Positions 1-8,956 of a stretch of DNA of 64,000 bases are shown piece by piece. A program made the position numbers and the translations under genes. The notes under the pieces were generated by a model. That model saw only the letters and a program-made list of their open reading frames with translations. It ran no database searches and was not told the origin of the DNA. Within the stretch, counting starts at the first letter, position 1. The number at the start of each line of letters is the position of its first letter. Source of the DNA: DASWUZ01 sp036401375 (GTDB lineage Bacteria > Acidobacteriota > Terriglobia > Terriglobales > Acidobacteriaceae); assembly GCA_036401375.1 (NCBI GenBank), contig DASWVB010000001.1, forward strand, positions 1 through 64,000, in the 5' to 3' direction.

Positions 1-249
1 GGAGCGGGCGCGGTCGATGAGGTCGGCGATGCCGGCGAGCAGCTCGTCCATGCCGGCGAGGCGCGGGTTGAGGCTGCTGACGGGAACATCTTCCAGGCTG
101 AGGTAGACGCGCTCGCGTCGCTTGCGGCGGTCGGCGACAAATTCGATGAAGGCGGGCAGAGCGGCGACCGATCCGACGACAGTGGCGAAGACGAGCAGCT
201 CCTCGGTGAGCAGCAGTGCTGAATCGCGAGAGGCAGCCGAGTCGAACAT
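1..249 (-). CDS. N-terminal fragment of a membrane-anchored protein, possibly an AAA/STAND-like ATPase (cut by window edge)
   Basis: Reading leftwards from an ATG at 247-249, the frame stays open to the window edge (83 codons seen). The visible part has one probable membrane segment at about residues 14-38 (LLTEELLVFATVVGSVAALP), a basic stop-transfer patch (DRRKRRER), then a cytosolic stretch containing NPRLAGMDELLAGIADLI. That last stretch resembles the start of AAA/STAND NTPase modules, where a G-R/M-D/E-x-E-L helix precedes Walker A, but Walker A itself would lie outside the window, so the function is open. The codon pattern is typical for this GC-rich genome. Confidence 0.55.
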   Translation of the reverse strand, partial: MFDSAASRDSALLLTEELLVFATVVGSVAALPAFIEFVADRRKRRERVYLSLEDVPVSSLNPRLAGMDELLAGIADLIDRARS

Positions 250-606
250 CCCCGCAGCATACCACCTGGGGAGGGGAGGGCCGGTGGGCGGCGAGGGCTA
301 TGCTACGGCCTCACCAGATTCCTGAACTGCAATGTTATGAAATACCTGCAGCCCGCGGCAAACAGTATCAAGTGATTGCCACAGGGAATCCCGTCTAAAT
401 ACGCCTGCTGAGGCGAACCGGCTCGGCGCCCTCACTTCAGGTTCGCTGCAAGGCTGCGAGGTAATCATCGCCCTGCCTGCTCTTACCCACGTCGCTGCTT
501 TAGATACGCGTCTGACGTCGATAAGACCTAACTAGTCCAACCGGATCCCAGATTGAGTCGAGCCGCCGAGTCGGAGCAATGAATAATGCAGTTTACGCAT
601 CAGGGA
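250..606. other. Intergenic region, no gene recognised
   Basis: This 357-bp stretch lies between the divergent start of the truncated membrane gene and the 3' end of the nuclease-like gene. Base composition falls from GC-rich to about average around 300-600. I see no convincing ORF, RNA gene or repeat; it may mark the left border of an acquired segment. Confidence 0.4.
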
Positions 607-1731
607 TTATGGGTTTGTTCTTCCGGTCCGGCTCTTTAAAAGGGCTTTATCGATCGCATCTGCTGAACTCGAAAGCAGTCGCTTGACTTGTTTGCGCGCA
701 TCACTAACGGTCAGCTCTTCTAGCGGGATCGGAGCTCGTGCAATTTGATTCACTCGATCATTAGAGGCAGGAACAAACTGATCAGAGAGCAAGCCGGAAA
801 GAGCGGCCTTAAACTCTCTTCTCCGCCTCAAATGATCAGCTAACCTTTGCGCTGAGATGTTGCTGCCCAGGTTTGGCTTGTATGGGTTAGTTTCATAGTG
901 AATATAGACGTTTAGCTTTTTAGTTCGCAGGTGAAACTGGCATTCTAAATGAATATCGAAGTGCTTTGATGGATCGAAGTTCCTCCACTCATCTTGCAGT
1001 AATGCCAGAGGGTGCCAGGTAGATTTGGAAAATTTAACTAAGTAGAATGGACGACCTTGCGGACTACTCCGATCTGACTTATACGAATCGCAGATCGCAG
1101 GCTTGATCGATGCAGCAAAGGCATTGAAGGCTAGAAAGCCCGCTCCTGGTACATTAGAAGAAAGCTTGGTAGTTAATGCATCTTCATTATGAAGCGATCC
1201 CGCAGCGTAAAACTCGTCGAGGCATTCAGTCCAGTCGCTCAGTAACTGAGAGCCTAGTCGGTCGTCGCTGACCGGCGTTTTTTGCAGCGCACGTAGTATT
1301 GGGCGGAAGGAGGTCGCACGAAAACGGTGACTGTTTGGTTTTTGGTCCGGAAAAAGAGTTAGAAAAATGAGGTGGAACTCAGTGTTTGGCGGAAAGTCTA
1401 ACTGAGCCAAAATAGCGCTCTGGCACTCGCTTTGAGCATAGCGATCGGTTTGATCGAGTCCCTCAATCGCGTGAAGTTTAAGCTCGATCAAGGCAACCCT
1501 CGGCGTGTCTGTTCTCCTTCCGGAAATTATCATATCTGGAGTCCCGTAGCCTGGAACGTTCTTTCGAACGTGAACGCCGTCGAATTGTGTCGTCGCTGGC
1601 CACTTTAATATGGAATTGAAGAAGAGCGAAGAAAACTGTCTCGAAGTGTTGAAGCAGTATTCCAGAAGATTCGTCAGGACATCTTCCTTAGTAGACACGC
1701 CCAAAACTTTGAAGATATTTGTTTCTTCCAT
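607..1731 (-). CDS. PD-(D/E)XK nuclease superfamily-like protein
   Basis: 374 residues. The N-terminal third has the layout of a PD-(D/E)XK fold: an acidic helix (KEDVLTNLLEY, E17/E24), then G-TPD66-MII, a 16-residue gap and LIE83-L-K85, followed by a QTDRY helix as in the PDDEXK_4 group of uncharacterised phage/defence-associated nucleases. The rest (residues about 105-374) is not recognised and ends in a basic tail. Catalytic residues appear intact. Base composition is clearly AT-richer than flanking genes and codon use is relaxed, which suggests recent acquisition. The ATG at 1729-1731 gives the natural start; no strong Shine-Dalgarno is visible. The flanking truncated membrane gene and WYL relic fit a decayed defence/mobile island, but that role is inference. 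Confidence 0.65.
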   Translation of the reverse strand: MEETNIFKVLGVSTKEDVLTNLLEYCFNTSRQFSSLFFNSILKWPATTQFDGVHVRKNVPGYGTPDMIISGRRTDTPRVALIELKLHAIEGLDQTDRYAQSECQSAILAQLDFPPNTEFHLIFLTLFPDQKPNSHRFRATSFRPILRALQKTPVSDDRLGSQLLSDWTECLDEFYAAGSLHNEDALTTKLSSNVPGAGFLAFNAFAASIKPAICDSYKSDRSSPQGRPFYLVKFSKSTWHPLALLQDEWRNFDPSKHFDIHLECQFHLRTKKLNVYIHYETNPYKPNLGSNISAQRLADHLRRRREFKAALSGLLSDQFVPASNDRVNQIARAPIPLEELTVSDARKQVKRLLSSSADAIDKALLKSRTGRTNP

Positions 1732-1754
1732 GTCGGTGTGTCATCCCCTCTTGC

Positions 1755-2510
1755 CTAACAAACGTTTTGCAACGTTGATGATACTTTTCCTGAGTTCTCT
1801 GGCTCCAGGACTGTGGCGTCGGCGCCCCAGCCTGTTAGTCAGCTTTTACTTCCCATAGGTTGGCTACTTGGAGATACATGATCACACTTCCATCACTCTG
1901 TAAATGAAATTCCTGGGACCTGTGCCAGTGTCTCTCCATGACACGGGGCGCCTGCTGCGCGGAGGAGCGAATCTTTACCACTTCAGGCTCGCCGCCATGC
2001 ACCGGAAATGCGGTCCGATTAAAGCTTTGGAGTCAAAGTCGGCGCGCAGCACGAAGAGCTGGTTGCTGCCGGCAATCTTCGAGATGCTTTCTACCGCAGA
2101 GGTGCGGACTGCGTGCCTGGCTTGGTCGTAGGCTACAAGGTACGGTCCGCCGCCCGCCTACCAGAGCCGGTAAGGGTCGATGAGGCGTGCCCTCTGCCCA
2201 GGGGGCATTCAACGGCTGGTGAGAGATGCGGACCGTCAGCCGGTAGCGAATGGCCCGGTTGAGCGCCTGTGATGGTCGCCGTTGACTGGCTGTAGTCCAC
2301 CAGCCGGTCACCGACACCGAGGTCTGCTCCTTAGCGCGGCGCAGAAGCTCGTGACCGGAGGGCGGCAGCGTGGCGCCGATTGTCTGCACTGCACTGTTGA
2401 GGGATTGGAGCTTCGCTGCAGTTCCCTTAAGGCGTCGCGGCTGAAGTAGAGCGCCGTCAGTTCTGCGAGAGTGAAGGATTGGCAGGGTGATGATGAACTA
2501 TCTGCCGTGG
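1755..2510 (-). pseudogene. Degraded WYL-domain transcriptional regulator
   Basis: No single long frame exists, but joining minus-strand frames recovers a WYL regulator in the correct order. The pieces are FTLAELTALYFSRDALREL (linker helix, near 2470-2415), QTIGATLPPSGHELLRRA (2390-2335), RAIRYRLTVRI (near 2250), YLVAYDQARHAVRTSAVE (2140-2090), VKIRSSAQQAPRVMERHWH (near 1970-1915) and GWGADATVLEPENSG (near 1835-1790), ending at a stop at 1755-1757. At least four frameshifts and internal stops separate them. The N-terminal helix-turn-helix was not found on either side, so the gene is truncated as well. WYL proteins are ligand-sensing repressors or activators, often linked to defence and DNA-damage loci. 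The upstream edge of the relic coincides with the direct repeat at 2501-2527. Confidence 0.75.
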
Positions 2511-2527
2511 TGGCTTGCCCAGTGTGT
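2501..2527 (+). repeat. Direct repeat, left copy (27 bp)
   Basis: This 27-bp segment matches 7041-7067 at 25 of 27 positions in the same orientation; the shared core is GTGGTGGCTTGCC followed by AGTGTGT. The pair brackets the large SBBP/Ig gene. The left copy sits at the truncated upstream end of the WYL relic. Confidence 0.7.
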
Positions 2528-2812
2528 CTGCTTCGTCGTGTCAACGAATGCTTCAGGTATGACGCGAGGAAGCGGCCCCTCTTTTGGCAGATCATTTGCG
2601 CTTTTACTTTGTCATCTGAGCCGATCCGGTTTAGACTCGTCTCGCATTTGCACCTGAAAGAAACTTTTCGAAACGTAACCTCGGCGCCCTGATGAACAGT
2701 CAGCCAGACACCATCGGGACGCTCAACACCTTTCCTGATTTTTCGTCTTGCACGTGAGCTGATCTCGTGTTTAACGCTATTGTTCATCTGGTAGACCCTA
2801 TCTTCTGCCACC

Positions 2813-5800
2813 ATGCATCACTCCGTTCTTCTTGTCTGCCTGGGGGTTCTCGTGCATAGCCAAGGGTTTCGTAGTCTCAAGTCCCGCAATGCTAGTGTGC
2901 TGCTTGCGGCTTTCGTAACGAGCGTCTTCAGCCTCAGCTGCGCACAGGGTGCTCCGGTGGCCGTGAAAGGGCCTTCGTCCGGGGCGATCGCCGTCAGTTA
3001 CGGCAAGCTCCCTCTCAGCTTCGAGCCAAACGAGGGGCAGGCTGACCCGCAGGTCAAGTTCATCGCTCGCGGGGCGGGATACTCCATCTTCCTCAGCCCG
3101 AGTGAAGCGACCATCAAGCTCCAAACCGTAGAGGCCGCACCGCGTAGCACGACCATCGCAGCGGGTGCGCAGACAGATGATGCGCCTTATCGTTCCTCAG
3201 CGATCCGTATGGAGCTGCTTGGTGCGAACCCAAACAGCGCCTTGCAGCCGGAACGACAGTTGAAGGGCATCACGAGCTACATGTTCGGGGCCGATCGCAG
3301 CAAATGGATAATAGGACTGCCGACCTATGCCCGGACTCGGGCGGCGAATGTTTATCCCGGCATTGACCTGGTCTACTACGGCAATCAGGGGGTACTTGAG
3401 TACGACTTCGCGCTCGCTCCGGGCGCCGATCTGTCGAGCATTCGTCTCAGATTCAAGGGTTCAGCGCCCATCGTCGACTCCGCCGGCGATCTTGTCCTTC
3501 CTATCGCGGAGGGTAACAAGTCTGTCGTTTCCTTCAAGAAACCTGTTCTCTACCAGGTCTCGCGGCAATCCGGTCGACAGGAGCCGGTGGAAGGAGGGTT
3601 TGCAGTCGCGGCGAATGGAGAGGTGAGTTTTCGAGTGGGTGCGTATGACCACGCCCGCACTCTTACCATCGATCCTGTGCTGGCCTTTTCGAGTTACCTC
3701 GGCGGCTCAACCGGGAGTTCGACGATCAGCGCCATGGCACTGAATGGATCTAACGAGATGTATGTCACAGGCAGAACGGCTGCGACTGATTTCCCGATCA
3801 CGCCGGGCGCGGTTGAAACCAGTTGTCCCGATCAGCTGGATACATGCGCTTACCGGGGTGCTTTTGGAGGATACGCATTTGTCAGCAAGATAGCAGCCGA
3901 CGGCCAGTCTCTGATCTATTCCACCTATCTAGTTGGCGATAGTTCTCATAACCTTCAGGAGACCTCCAGTAGCGGGACGGGCATTGCTGTCGATGGGAAC
4001 GATGAGGCCTGGGCGACCGGCACTACGACGTCGAGCGGCTTTCCGATAACTCCAGATGCCTACCAGCCCTACTGCAGCCCCTACATCACTGGACAGGATC
4101 CGAGCACGGGACAGAACCTTGAGGAGTCGTTATGCAATGGAAGACTCGCCGAGCAGACGAACTACATCGTCAAACTCAACCCGACCGGTACCCAGCTGCT
4201 TTATGGCACTTACCTTGGCGGCTCGGGGTATGACGCCGCTACCGCAATCGCGCTCGACCCTGCGGGAAACGTGTACGTGACGGGCACAACCAATTCCTAC
4301 TACGCTGGCCCCGGTGTCGGCTACGTCAACTACCCTGTGACCGCGTCTGCCTACCAAAGCGTGGGTCAGCCTTTCTCCGCAGGAGTTCTCGATGTGCCTT
4401 TCCTCAGTGAACTCAGCGCCGACGGCCATACCCTTGTCTACTCCACTTTGATAGCAGGTACTTGCGGCAGCGTCCCGTGCTTCAGCCGCGCCGCTGCTCT
4501 TGCCGTCAGCGGTGGGAGGGCTTTCATTGCCGGCCACACCAATTCTGCGAATTTTCCGACTACCGCGGGTGCGCTCAGAGCCACATGCAATGTGGATATG
4601 ACTGCGAATTGCGCGGGCGATAGCGGCTACGTTGCAGCATTCGATACCACAAAGTCGGGCACCGATTCCCTGGTGTTCTCGACTTATCTGACTGGCTCAA
4701 CCCCCCAGGGAGCCACGTTGACAGATATCGCTGCACTAGCCGCGGATCCGGCGGGAAATCTGTACGTGGGCGGCTACACCCAGTTCAGTGACTTTCCTAC
4801 GACAAGCGGTGTGCTGCAGCCAAGCTGCAATCAGGACCCCACAAGCCACCAATGCTCGACCGGCTTTGTGACAAAGTTTGGACCGACGGGGTCACTGCTG
4901 TGGTCCACCTTCTACGGATCGCCAACGGTCAGCAGCCCCAGCGTCTCTGCGCTCACACTTGATGGCAGGCAGGACGTCTATCTTGCTACGTTCGGCAATG
5001 GCGGAGCGGGTGACATCCCGGTCAGAAATGGATTCCAGGGCTACACAAACAGCAGCGCAGTAGTAGCCGAGCTGAGTCCGGATGGCTCGCAGGTACTCTT
5101 CGGCTCTTTCTTCGGAGGTACTTATACCAGTCCCTTTGGTATAGCCGTCGATGCGAGCCAGAACATATATCTGGCAGGCACCGGTGCTGGTAACATCCCG
5201 GTTGTAAACGCATATCAGAGTACGTTTGACGGTGAGGCAGGGTTCTTCGCCAAGATCATCACCCACACCGGCAGTTCTACTGCTCTATTGCTCCCGCTTA
5301 TCTCCGCCGATTTAGGAGTACCCGTTACCCTGACAGCAACTGTCACCGGAGAGAGCGGGCTTTCGGCACCCACTGGCACAATCAGTTTCGATAGCGGTAA
5401 CACTCACATCGGGACGGCTACGCTGAACGGCAGCGGAGTTGCTACCATCTCCACGTCGACGCTAGCCGCCGGCAGTTACAACGTAGTCGCCACTTACTCC
5501 GGAGATAGTCTTTACAACTCCAGCGTCTCCAGCGCCACCCCCCTAACGATCGTCGATCTTTATGCAACCACCAGCGCGTTGGCGATCAGCACGGCCGGGC
5601 CCTACACCTACGGTGAAGCGGTGACGCTCACCGCCACGATCTCGGCGAGCGGCAGTACCATTCCCGCCGGATCGGTCACCTTCGCGGAGGGAAGCCTTAC
5701 TCTCGGAACCGCCACTCTGAACGCCAGCGGTGTAGCCACCCTAGTCACCACGGCCCTTCCCGCTGGAATGGGGAGCATAATGGCAAGCTACTCGGGAAGC

Positions 5801-6937
5801 TCTACGTCGACTGCGAGCAGCAGTGCCAACGTCCCGATCTCCGTCGCCCCGGCCCCTTTAAGCGTAGCGGCGGCGAGCGCTTCGCGCTTTGTGAACACAG
5901 CCAATCCAACCTTTACGGGTTCGGTGAGCGGGGCTGTGAACTCCGACGTCTTCACGACAACTTACGCGACGACAGCCGTTCCCAGTTCTCCAGCCGGGAG
6001 TTATCCGATCGTACCCACGATCAGCGGAGCAGATATTGCAGACTACACGGTCACTCTCACGAATGGAACGCTGACCGTGCTGCCGCAGACCGTGACAACT
6101 ACAACTCTCTCGGCCTCGGCCTTGAGCGTGTTGACGGGAACCAGTGTGACTTTCACAGCGACGGTCGCCGGAGTTACCGGCGCTCCGCCTGCTACCGGGG
6201 TCGTAACCTTTACCGACGGCTCCAGCGTCCTTGGTACCGCAAGCCTGAGCTCCAGCGGGGTCGCGATGTACTCGAGCACCGCGCTCACCATCGGGACGCA
6301 TGCGATCACTGCTAGTTATAGCGGCGATGTGCCAAATCTGGGCTCCATTTCCCCAGTGGTGAATGTCACCATAACCGCACCGCCGCCTGACTTCACGCTC
6401 AACTTCAACCCCGCTTCAGCGACCATAGCCAGCGGCAACTCTGCGACTACTACGATCACCCTTACTCCTACTAACGGCTTCAACACGGCTACGACTTTTT
6501 CCTGCACCGGGCTGCCCCTGAATGCGACATGCACCTTCAGCCCGGCTAGCTTGACTCCAAATGGAGCAGCAGTCACATCGACCCTTACCATTGCTACGGG
6601 CGTGAAGGTCACAGCTGCTATCAGTAATCCCTCAGAGCTGCCTCGTACGGGAGCCGGCACAATCCTTGCAGACCTGCGGCTTGGCCGGGCCATAGCCGGG
6701 TCGGGAATGCTGTTAGCGATCCTGCTGTGGCCTGGGCTGACCGGCCGCCGCAGCGGTGGCAAGTGGCTTTCGTTTGCAGCTCTGGCGGTGGTGGCCGCAG
6801 GATCGATGCTGAGCGTGACCGGTTGCGGCGGGGGCAGCGACAGCAGCAAAACGCCGGCGGGGGTCTCGACCATATCAGTCATGGCACAGGCAGGCAGCGC
6901 AACCCACACCGGTACGTTCACCCTGACGGTACGGTAA
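2813..6937 (+). CDS. Giant secreted SBBP beta-propeller / Ig-like surface protein with DUF7948 domain
   Basis: 1374 residues. An N-terminal signal segment (VLLAAFVTSVFSLSCAQG, about residues 30-47) is followed by a DUF7948-type domain (LPLSFEPNEGQADPQVKF; about 65-290). About six SBBP propeller blades come next (FSSYLGG...G...YVTGRTAATDFPITPGAV-type motifs, about 295-815). Then there are at least four Ig-like repeats of the Big_3/Ig_5 type (TTTLSASALSVLTGTSVTFT, YSGD motifs), and a C-terminus with two hydrophobic segments around a lipobox-like LSVTGC. Such proteins are common and expanded in Acidobacteriota; a role in surface adhesion or carbohydrate contact is likely but unproven. The ATG at 2813 has only a weak ribosome site. 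The gene stands alone and is flanked by 27-bp direct repeats, consistent with movement as a cassette. Confidence 0.85.
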   Translation: MHHSVLLVCLGVLVHSQGFRSLKSRNASVLLAAFVTSVFSLSCAQGAPVAVKGPSSGAIAVSYGKLPLSFEPNEGQADPQVKFIARGAGYSIFLSPSEATIKLQTVEAAPRSTTIAAGAQTDDAPYRSSAIRMELLGANPNSALQPERQLKGITSYMFGADRSKWIIGLPTYARTRAANVYPGIDLVYYGNQGVLEYDFALAPGADLSSIRLRFKGSAPIVDSAGDLVLPIAEGNKSVVSFKKPVLYQVSRQSGRQEPVEGGFAVAANGEVSFRVGAYDHARTLTIDPVLAFSSYLGGSTGSSTISAMALNGSNEMYVTGRTAATDFPITPGAVETSCPDQLDTCAYRGAFGGYAFVSKIAADGQSLIYSTYLVGDSSHNLQETSSSGTGIAVDGNDEAWATGTTTSSGFPITPDAYQPYCSPYITGQDPSTGQNLEESLCNGRLAEQTNYIVKLNPTGTQLLYGTYLGGSGYDAATAIALDPAGNVYVTGTTNSYYAGPGVGYVNYPVTASAYQSVGQPFSAGVLDVPFLSELSADGHTLVYSTLIAGTCGSVPCFSRAAALAVSGGRAFIAGHTNSANFPTTAGALRATCNVDMTANCAGDSGYVAAFDTTKSGTDSLVFSTYLTGSTPQGATLTDIAALAADPAGNLYVGGYTQFSDFPTTSGVLQPSCNQDPTSHQCSTGFVTKFGPTGSLLWSTFYGSPTVSSPSVSALTLDGRQDVYLATFGNGGAGDIPVRNGFQGYTNSSAVVAELSPDGSQVLFGSFFGGTYTSPFGIAVDASQNIYLAGTGAGNIPVVNAYQSTFDGEAGFFAKIITHTGSSTALLLPLISADLGVPVTLTATVTGESGLSAPTGTISFDSGNTHIGTATLNGSGVATISTSTLAAGSYNVVATYSGDSLYNSSVSSATPLTIVDLYATTSALAISTAGPYTYGEAVTLTATISASGSTIPAGSVTFAEGSLTLGTATLNASGVATLVTTALPAGMGSIMASYSGSSTSTASSSANVPISVAPAPLSVAAASASRFVNTANPTFTGSVSGAVNSDVFTTTYATTAVPSSPAGSYPIVPTISGADIADYTVTLTNGTLTVLPQTVTTTTLSASALSVLTGTSVTFTATVAGVTGAPPATGVVTFTDGSSVLGTASLSSSGVAMYSSTALTIGTHAITASYSGDVPNLGSISPVVNVTITAPPPDFTLNFNPASATIASGNSATTTITLTPTNGFNTATTFSCTGLPLNATCTFSPASLTPNGAAVTSTLTIATGVKVTAAISNPSELPRTGAGTILADLRLGRAIAGSGMLLAILLWPGLTGRRSGGKWLSFAALAVVAAGSMLSVTGCGGGSDSSKTPAGVSTISVMAQAGSATHTGTFTLTVR

Positions 6938-7420
6938 GCCGCTCCGAGGGCTGTAATCCGATCCGGGTGCTGCGGCGGCAGATCCGGGGTGGCTGTCGGC
7001 TCTTCCGCCAGAGGGCACAACGGGCCACGGCTCAAACTTGTCTGGCGTGGTGGCTTGCCAAGTGTGTTACTCTTAAGTTGCGCTGAGTGATTTGGATGTG
7101 AGCCGGTCTTTTTCCTGTCGCGAAAGTTTTCAGGGTTTGAGATCGCCTACCAGTTACTATCCCCCAAGCCCCTATAGCGTAATCGCCCGCCATGTCAGCG
7201 GCGCGGATCGTGGGACGATGCGTTTCACGACATAGGAAGCGTACGGCAGGGCCGAGGTCGAGAACTTGCACTTCGATTCGATCGGTTGATACCCATCAAC
7301 TCCGGTGCTCCCAACGCCTATTTGCACTCTCTTGCGACGGACGAAGCCGTCTTGAGACATAGCACGACCGTCTCGGCTCCCGCCGGAAGTCCTCGGGCGC
7401 GCCTAGGCCTATAAGGAAAA
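6938..7420. other. Intergenic region and long leader of the DEAD-box helicase gene
   Basis: 483 bp without a credible gene. It contains the right direct repeat (7041-7067). The last 150 bp upstream of the helicase are rich in short inverted segments (for example GGACGAAGCCGTC and nearby GACCGTCTCGG), as expected of a structured 5' leader; cold-inducible helicase genes often have one. No riboswitch class could be recognised by eye. Confidence 0.4.
7041..7067 (+). repeat. Direct repeat, right copy (27 bp)
   Basis: Partner of 2501-2527, with two mismatches in 27 bp (positions 5 and 20 of the unit) and the same orientation. It lies 103 bp downstream of the SBBP/Ig stop codon. Confidence 0.7.
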
Positions 7421-8581
7421 ATGACCCAGTTCTCTGATTTTGCAATCTCTGCATCTTTGTTAAAGCGCTTAACTGCCGCCAACTTCACCACCCCGACCCC
7501 GGTCCAGTCCGGCGCAATTCCGCCCGCACTGGAGGGTCGCGACGTACTTGCGACGGCCCAGACGGGCACGGGCAAGACCCTGAGCTTCCTGATCCCGATC
7601 ATCGACGCCATGCAAAAGACGCCGAGCAAGACGGCGACGGCGCTGATCCTGCTGCCGACCCGCGAGCTCGCGATGCAGGTCGAGAAGACCTTTCGCGACC
7701 TGGTTCACGGGACGATGCTGACCTCAGCGATCGTAGTCGGCGGGATGTCGGAGGGTTCGCAGCTGCAGGCGATCCGCCGCGGCGCCCGACTGATCGTGGC
7801 CACACCGGGCCGGCTCGAAGACTACCTGAAGCGCCGCCTGGTCAAGGTCGATCAGATCAACATCCTGGTGCTTGACGAGGTCGACCGCATGCTGGATATG
7901 GGGTTCAAACCAGCCATCAAGCGCATCGCGGCGGCCCTGCCGGCGCAGCGTCAGACGCTCTGCTACTCCGCTACGCTTGACCCGCAGATCAAGGAAGTGG
8001 TCCGCGAATATCTCAAGGACCCGGTGCGCGTCGAGCTTGGCTCGGTCCTCAAGCCGGCGGCCAATGTTCGCCTGCAGACCTTTGAGGTGACGACCGACAA
8101 GAAGCTGGAGCTGCTGCAGCACTTGCTGAAGTCCGAGAAGGGCAGCTTCCTGGTGTTTGTGCGCACCAAGCATGCGGCCGATCGGGTCTCAGAGAAGCTG
8201 ATCCGTGCGGGCGTGAATGCGACGTGCATTCACGGGGACCGCTCGCAGGGGCAACGTAATGCTGCTCTGAAGAGCTTTTCGCAGGGTCACCACCGCGTGC
8301 TGGTCGCCACCGACGTTGCCGCTCGCGGGATCGACGTTGCCGATGTCGCGCATGTGGTCAACTACGACATGCCCAAGGTCGCGGAAGACTTTGTGCACCG
8401 GGTAGGCCGCACGGGCCGCGCCTCGGCGCACGGGGTAGCGTCGACGTTTGCGGCTCCTGAGGAGCGCGGCGATCTTCGCAAGATCGAGCGCACGCTCAAG
8501 ATCACGATGGAGCGTTTCCGGGTCAAGCCGGCCTTTATGGGCCAGCCGCTGACGATGCCGAAGACGGCGATGGCGGTCTAG
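7421..8581 (+). CDS. rhlE: DEAD-box ATP-dependent RNA helicase, RhlE-type
   Basis: 386 residues with all helicase motifs in order: Q motif (FTTPTPVQ, 22-29), motif I AQTGTGKT (46-53), PTREL (79-83), TPGR (128-131), motif II as DEVD (152-155), SAT (183-185), and in the second RecA lobe HGDRSQGQR, ATDVAARGIDV and HRVGRTGR. The protein ends soon after the core, without the basic tail of RhlE or the RNA-binding tail of DbpA. It is expected to unwind short RNA duplexes in ribosome assembly or mRNA decay. The ATG at 7421 follows AAGGAAAA. It is monocistronic with a strong terminator. Confidence 0.93.
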   Translation: MTQFSDFAISASLLKRLTAANFTTPTPVQSGAIPPALEGRDVLATAQTGTGKTLSFLIPIIDAMQKTPSKTATALILLPTRELAMQVEKTFRDLVHGTMLTSAIVVGGMSEGSQLQAIRRGARLIVATPGRLEDYLKRRLVKVDQINILVLDEVDRMLDMGFKPAIKRIAAALPAQRQTLCYSATLDPQIKEVVREYLKDPVRVELGSVLKPAANVRLQTFEVTTDKKLELLQHLLKSEKGSFLVFVRTKHAADRVSEKLIRAGVNATCIHGDRSQGQRNAALKSFSQGHHRVLVATDVAARGIDVADVAHVVNYDMPKVAEDFVHRVGRTGRASAHGVASTFAAPEERGDLRKIERTLKITMERFRVKPAFMGQPLTMPKTAMAV

Positions 8582-8601
8582 GACGTTAGAACTGCAGGAA
8601 A

Positions 8602-8633
8602 GGGCAGGCCAGCTGGCCTGCCCTTCTCTTTTC
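8602..8633 (+). terminator. Rho-independent terminator of the DEAD-box helicase gene
   Basis: A perfect 11-bp inverted repeat (GGGCAGGCCAG / CTGGCCTGCCC, 8602-8623) is followed by TTCTCTTTT, 20 bp after the helicase stop codon. Confidence 0.9.
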
Positions 8634-8693
8634 CCACAACATCACCGGCGGACGAGATGACTTTCCCGACCTAGAGCGCATCACAGTCGTGCT

Positions 8694-8725
8694 TTGACAT
8701 CATTTATCGAGAAGGGCATCATTTA
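8694..8725 (+). promoter_or_regulatory. Promoter/operator of the VapBC pair
   Basis: A consensus -35 TTGACA (8694-8699) overlaps the first of two direct repeats CATCATTTA (8698-8706 and 8717-8725) spaced 19 bp apart, just before the antitoxin ATG at 8729. The spacing, about two helical turns, fits cooperative binding of an autoregulating VapB dimer. The -10 box is poor. Confidence 0.45.
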
Positions 8726-8728
8726 GAT

Positions 8729-8956
8729 ATGAGAACCACTCTCTCCATCGATGATGACGCCTTGAAGATAGCAAAGCAGTACGCCGCCGCAAACGGCAGC
8801 GGACTGGGCAAAGCAGTCTCTGAGCTGGTGAAGCGGGCAGTAGCGCCGCCTCTGAAGATGCGACCCCTCAAGAGCGGATTCTTTGTCTATGATCTTCGGT
8901 ACGGGAAGCCCGTCACCTCCCAGATGGTGAAGGACCTTCAAGACGAAACGGAATGA
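8729..8956 (+). CDS. vapB: VapB-type antitoxin
   Basis: 75 residues. The N-terminus MRTTLSIDDDALKIAKQYA is the ribbon-helix-helix start found in VapB/DUF2191 antitoxins, and the C-terminal half (LKMRPLKSGFFVYDLRYGK) would wrap the toxin. It binds its own operator and neutralises the PIN toxin encoded next; the genes overlap by 4 bp (ATGA, 8953-8956), giving translational coupling. The usual antitoxin-first order is kept. Confidence 0.85.
   Translation: MRTTLSIDDDALKIAKQYAAANGSGLGKAVSELVKRAVAPPLKMRPLKSGFFVYDLRYGKPVTSQMVKDLQDETE

Noticed and set aside
2308..2814. 168-codon minus-strand frame as an intact gene
   Set aside because: Only its C-terminal part resembles the WYL linker; the upstream part has no bias or motif, and the match continues in other frames, so it is part of a pseudogene.
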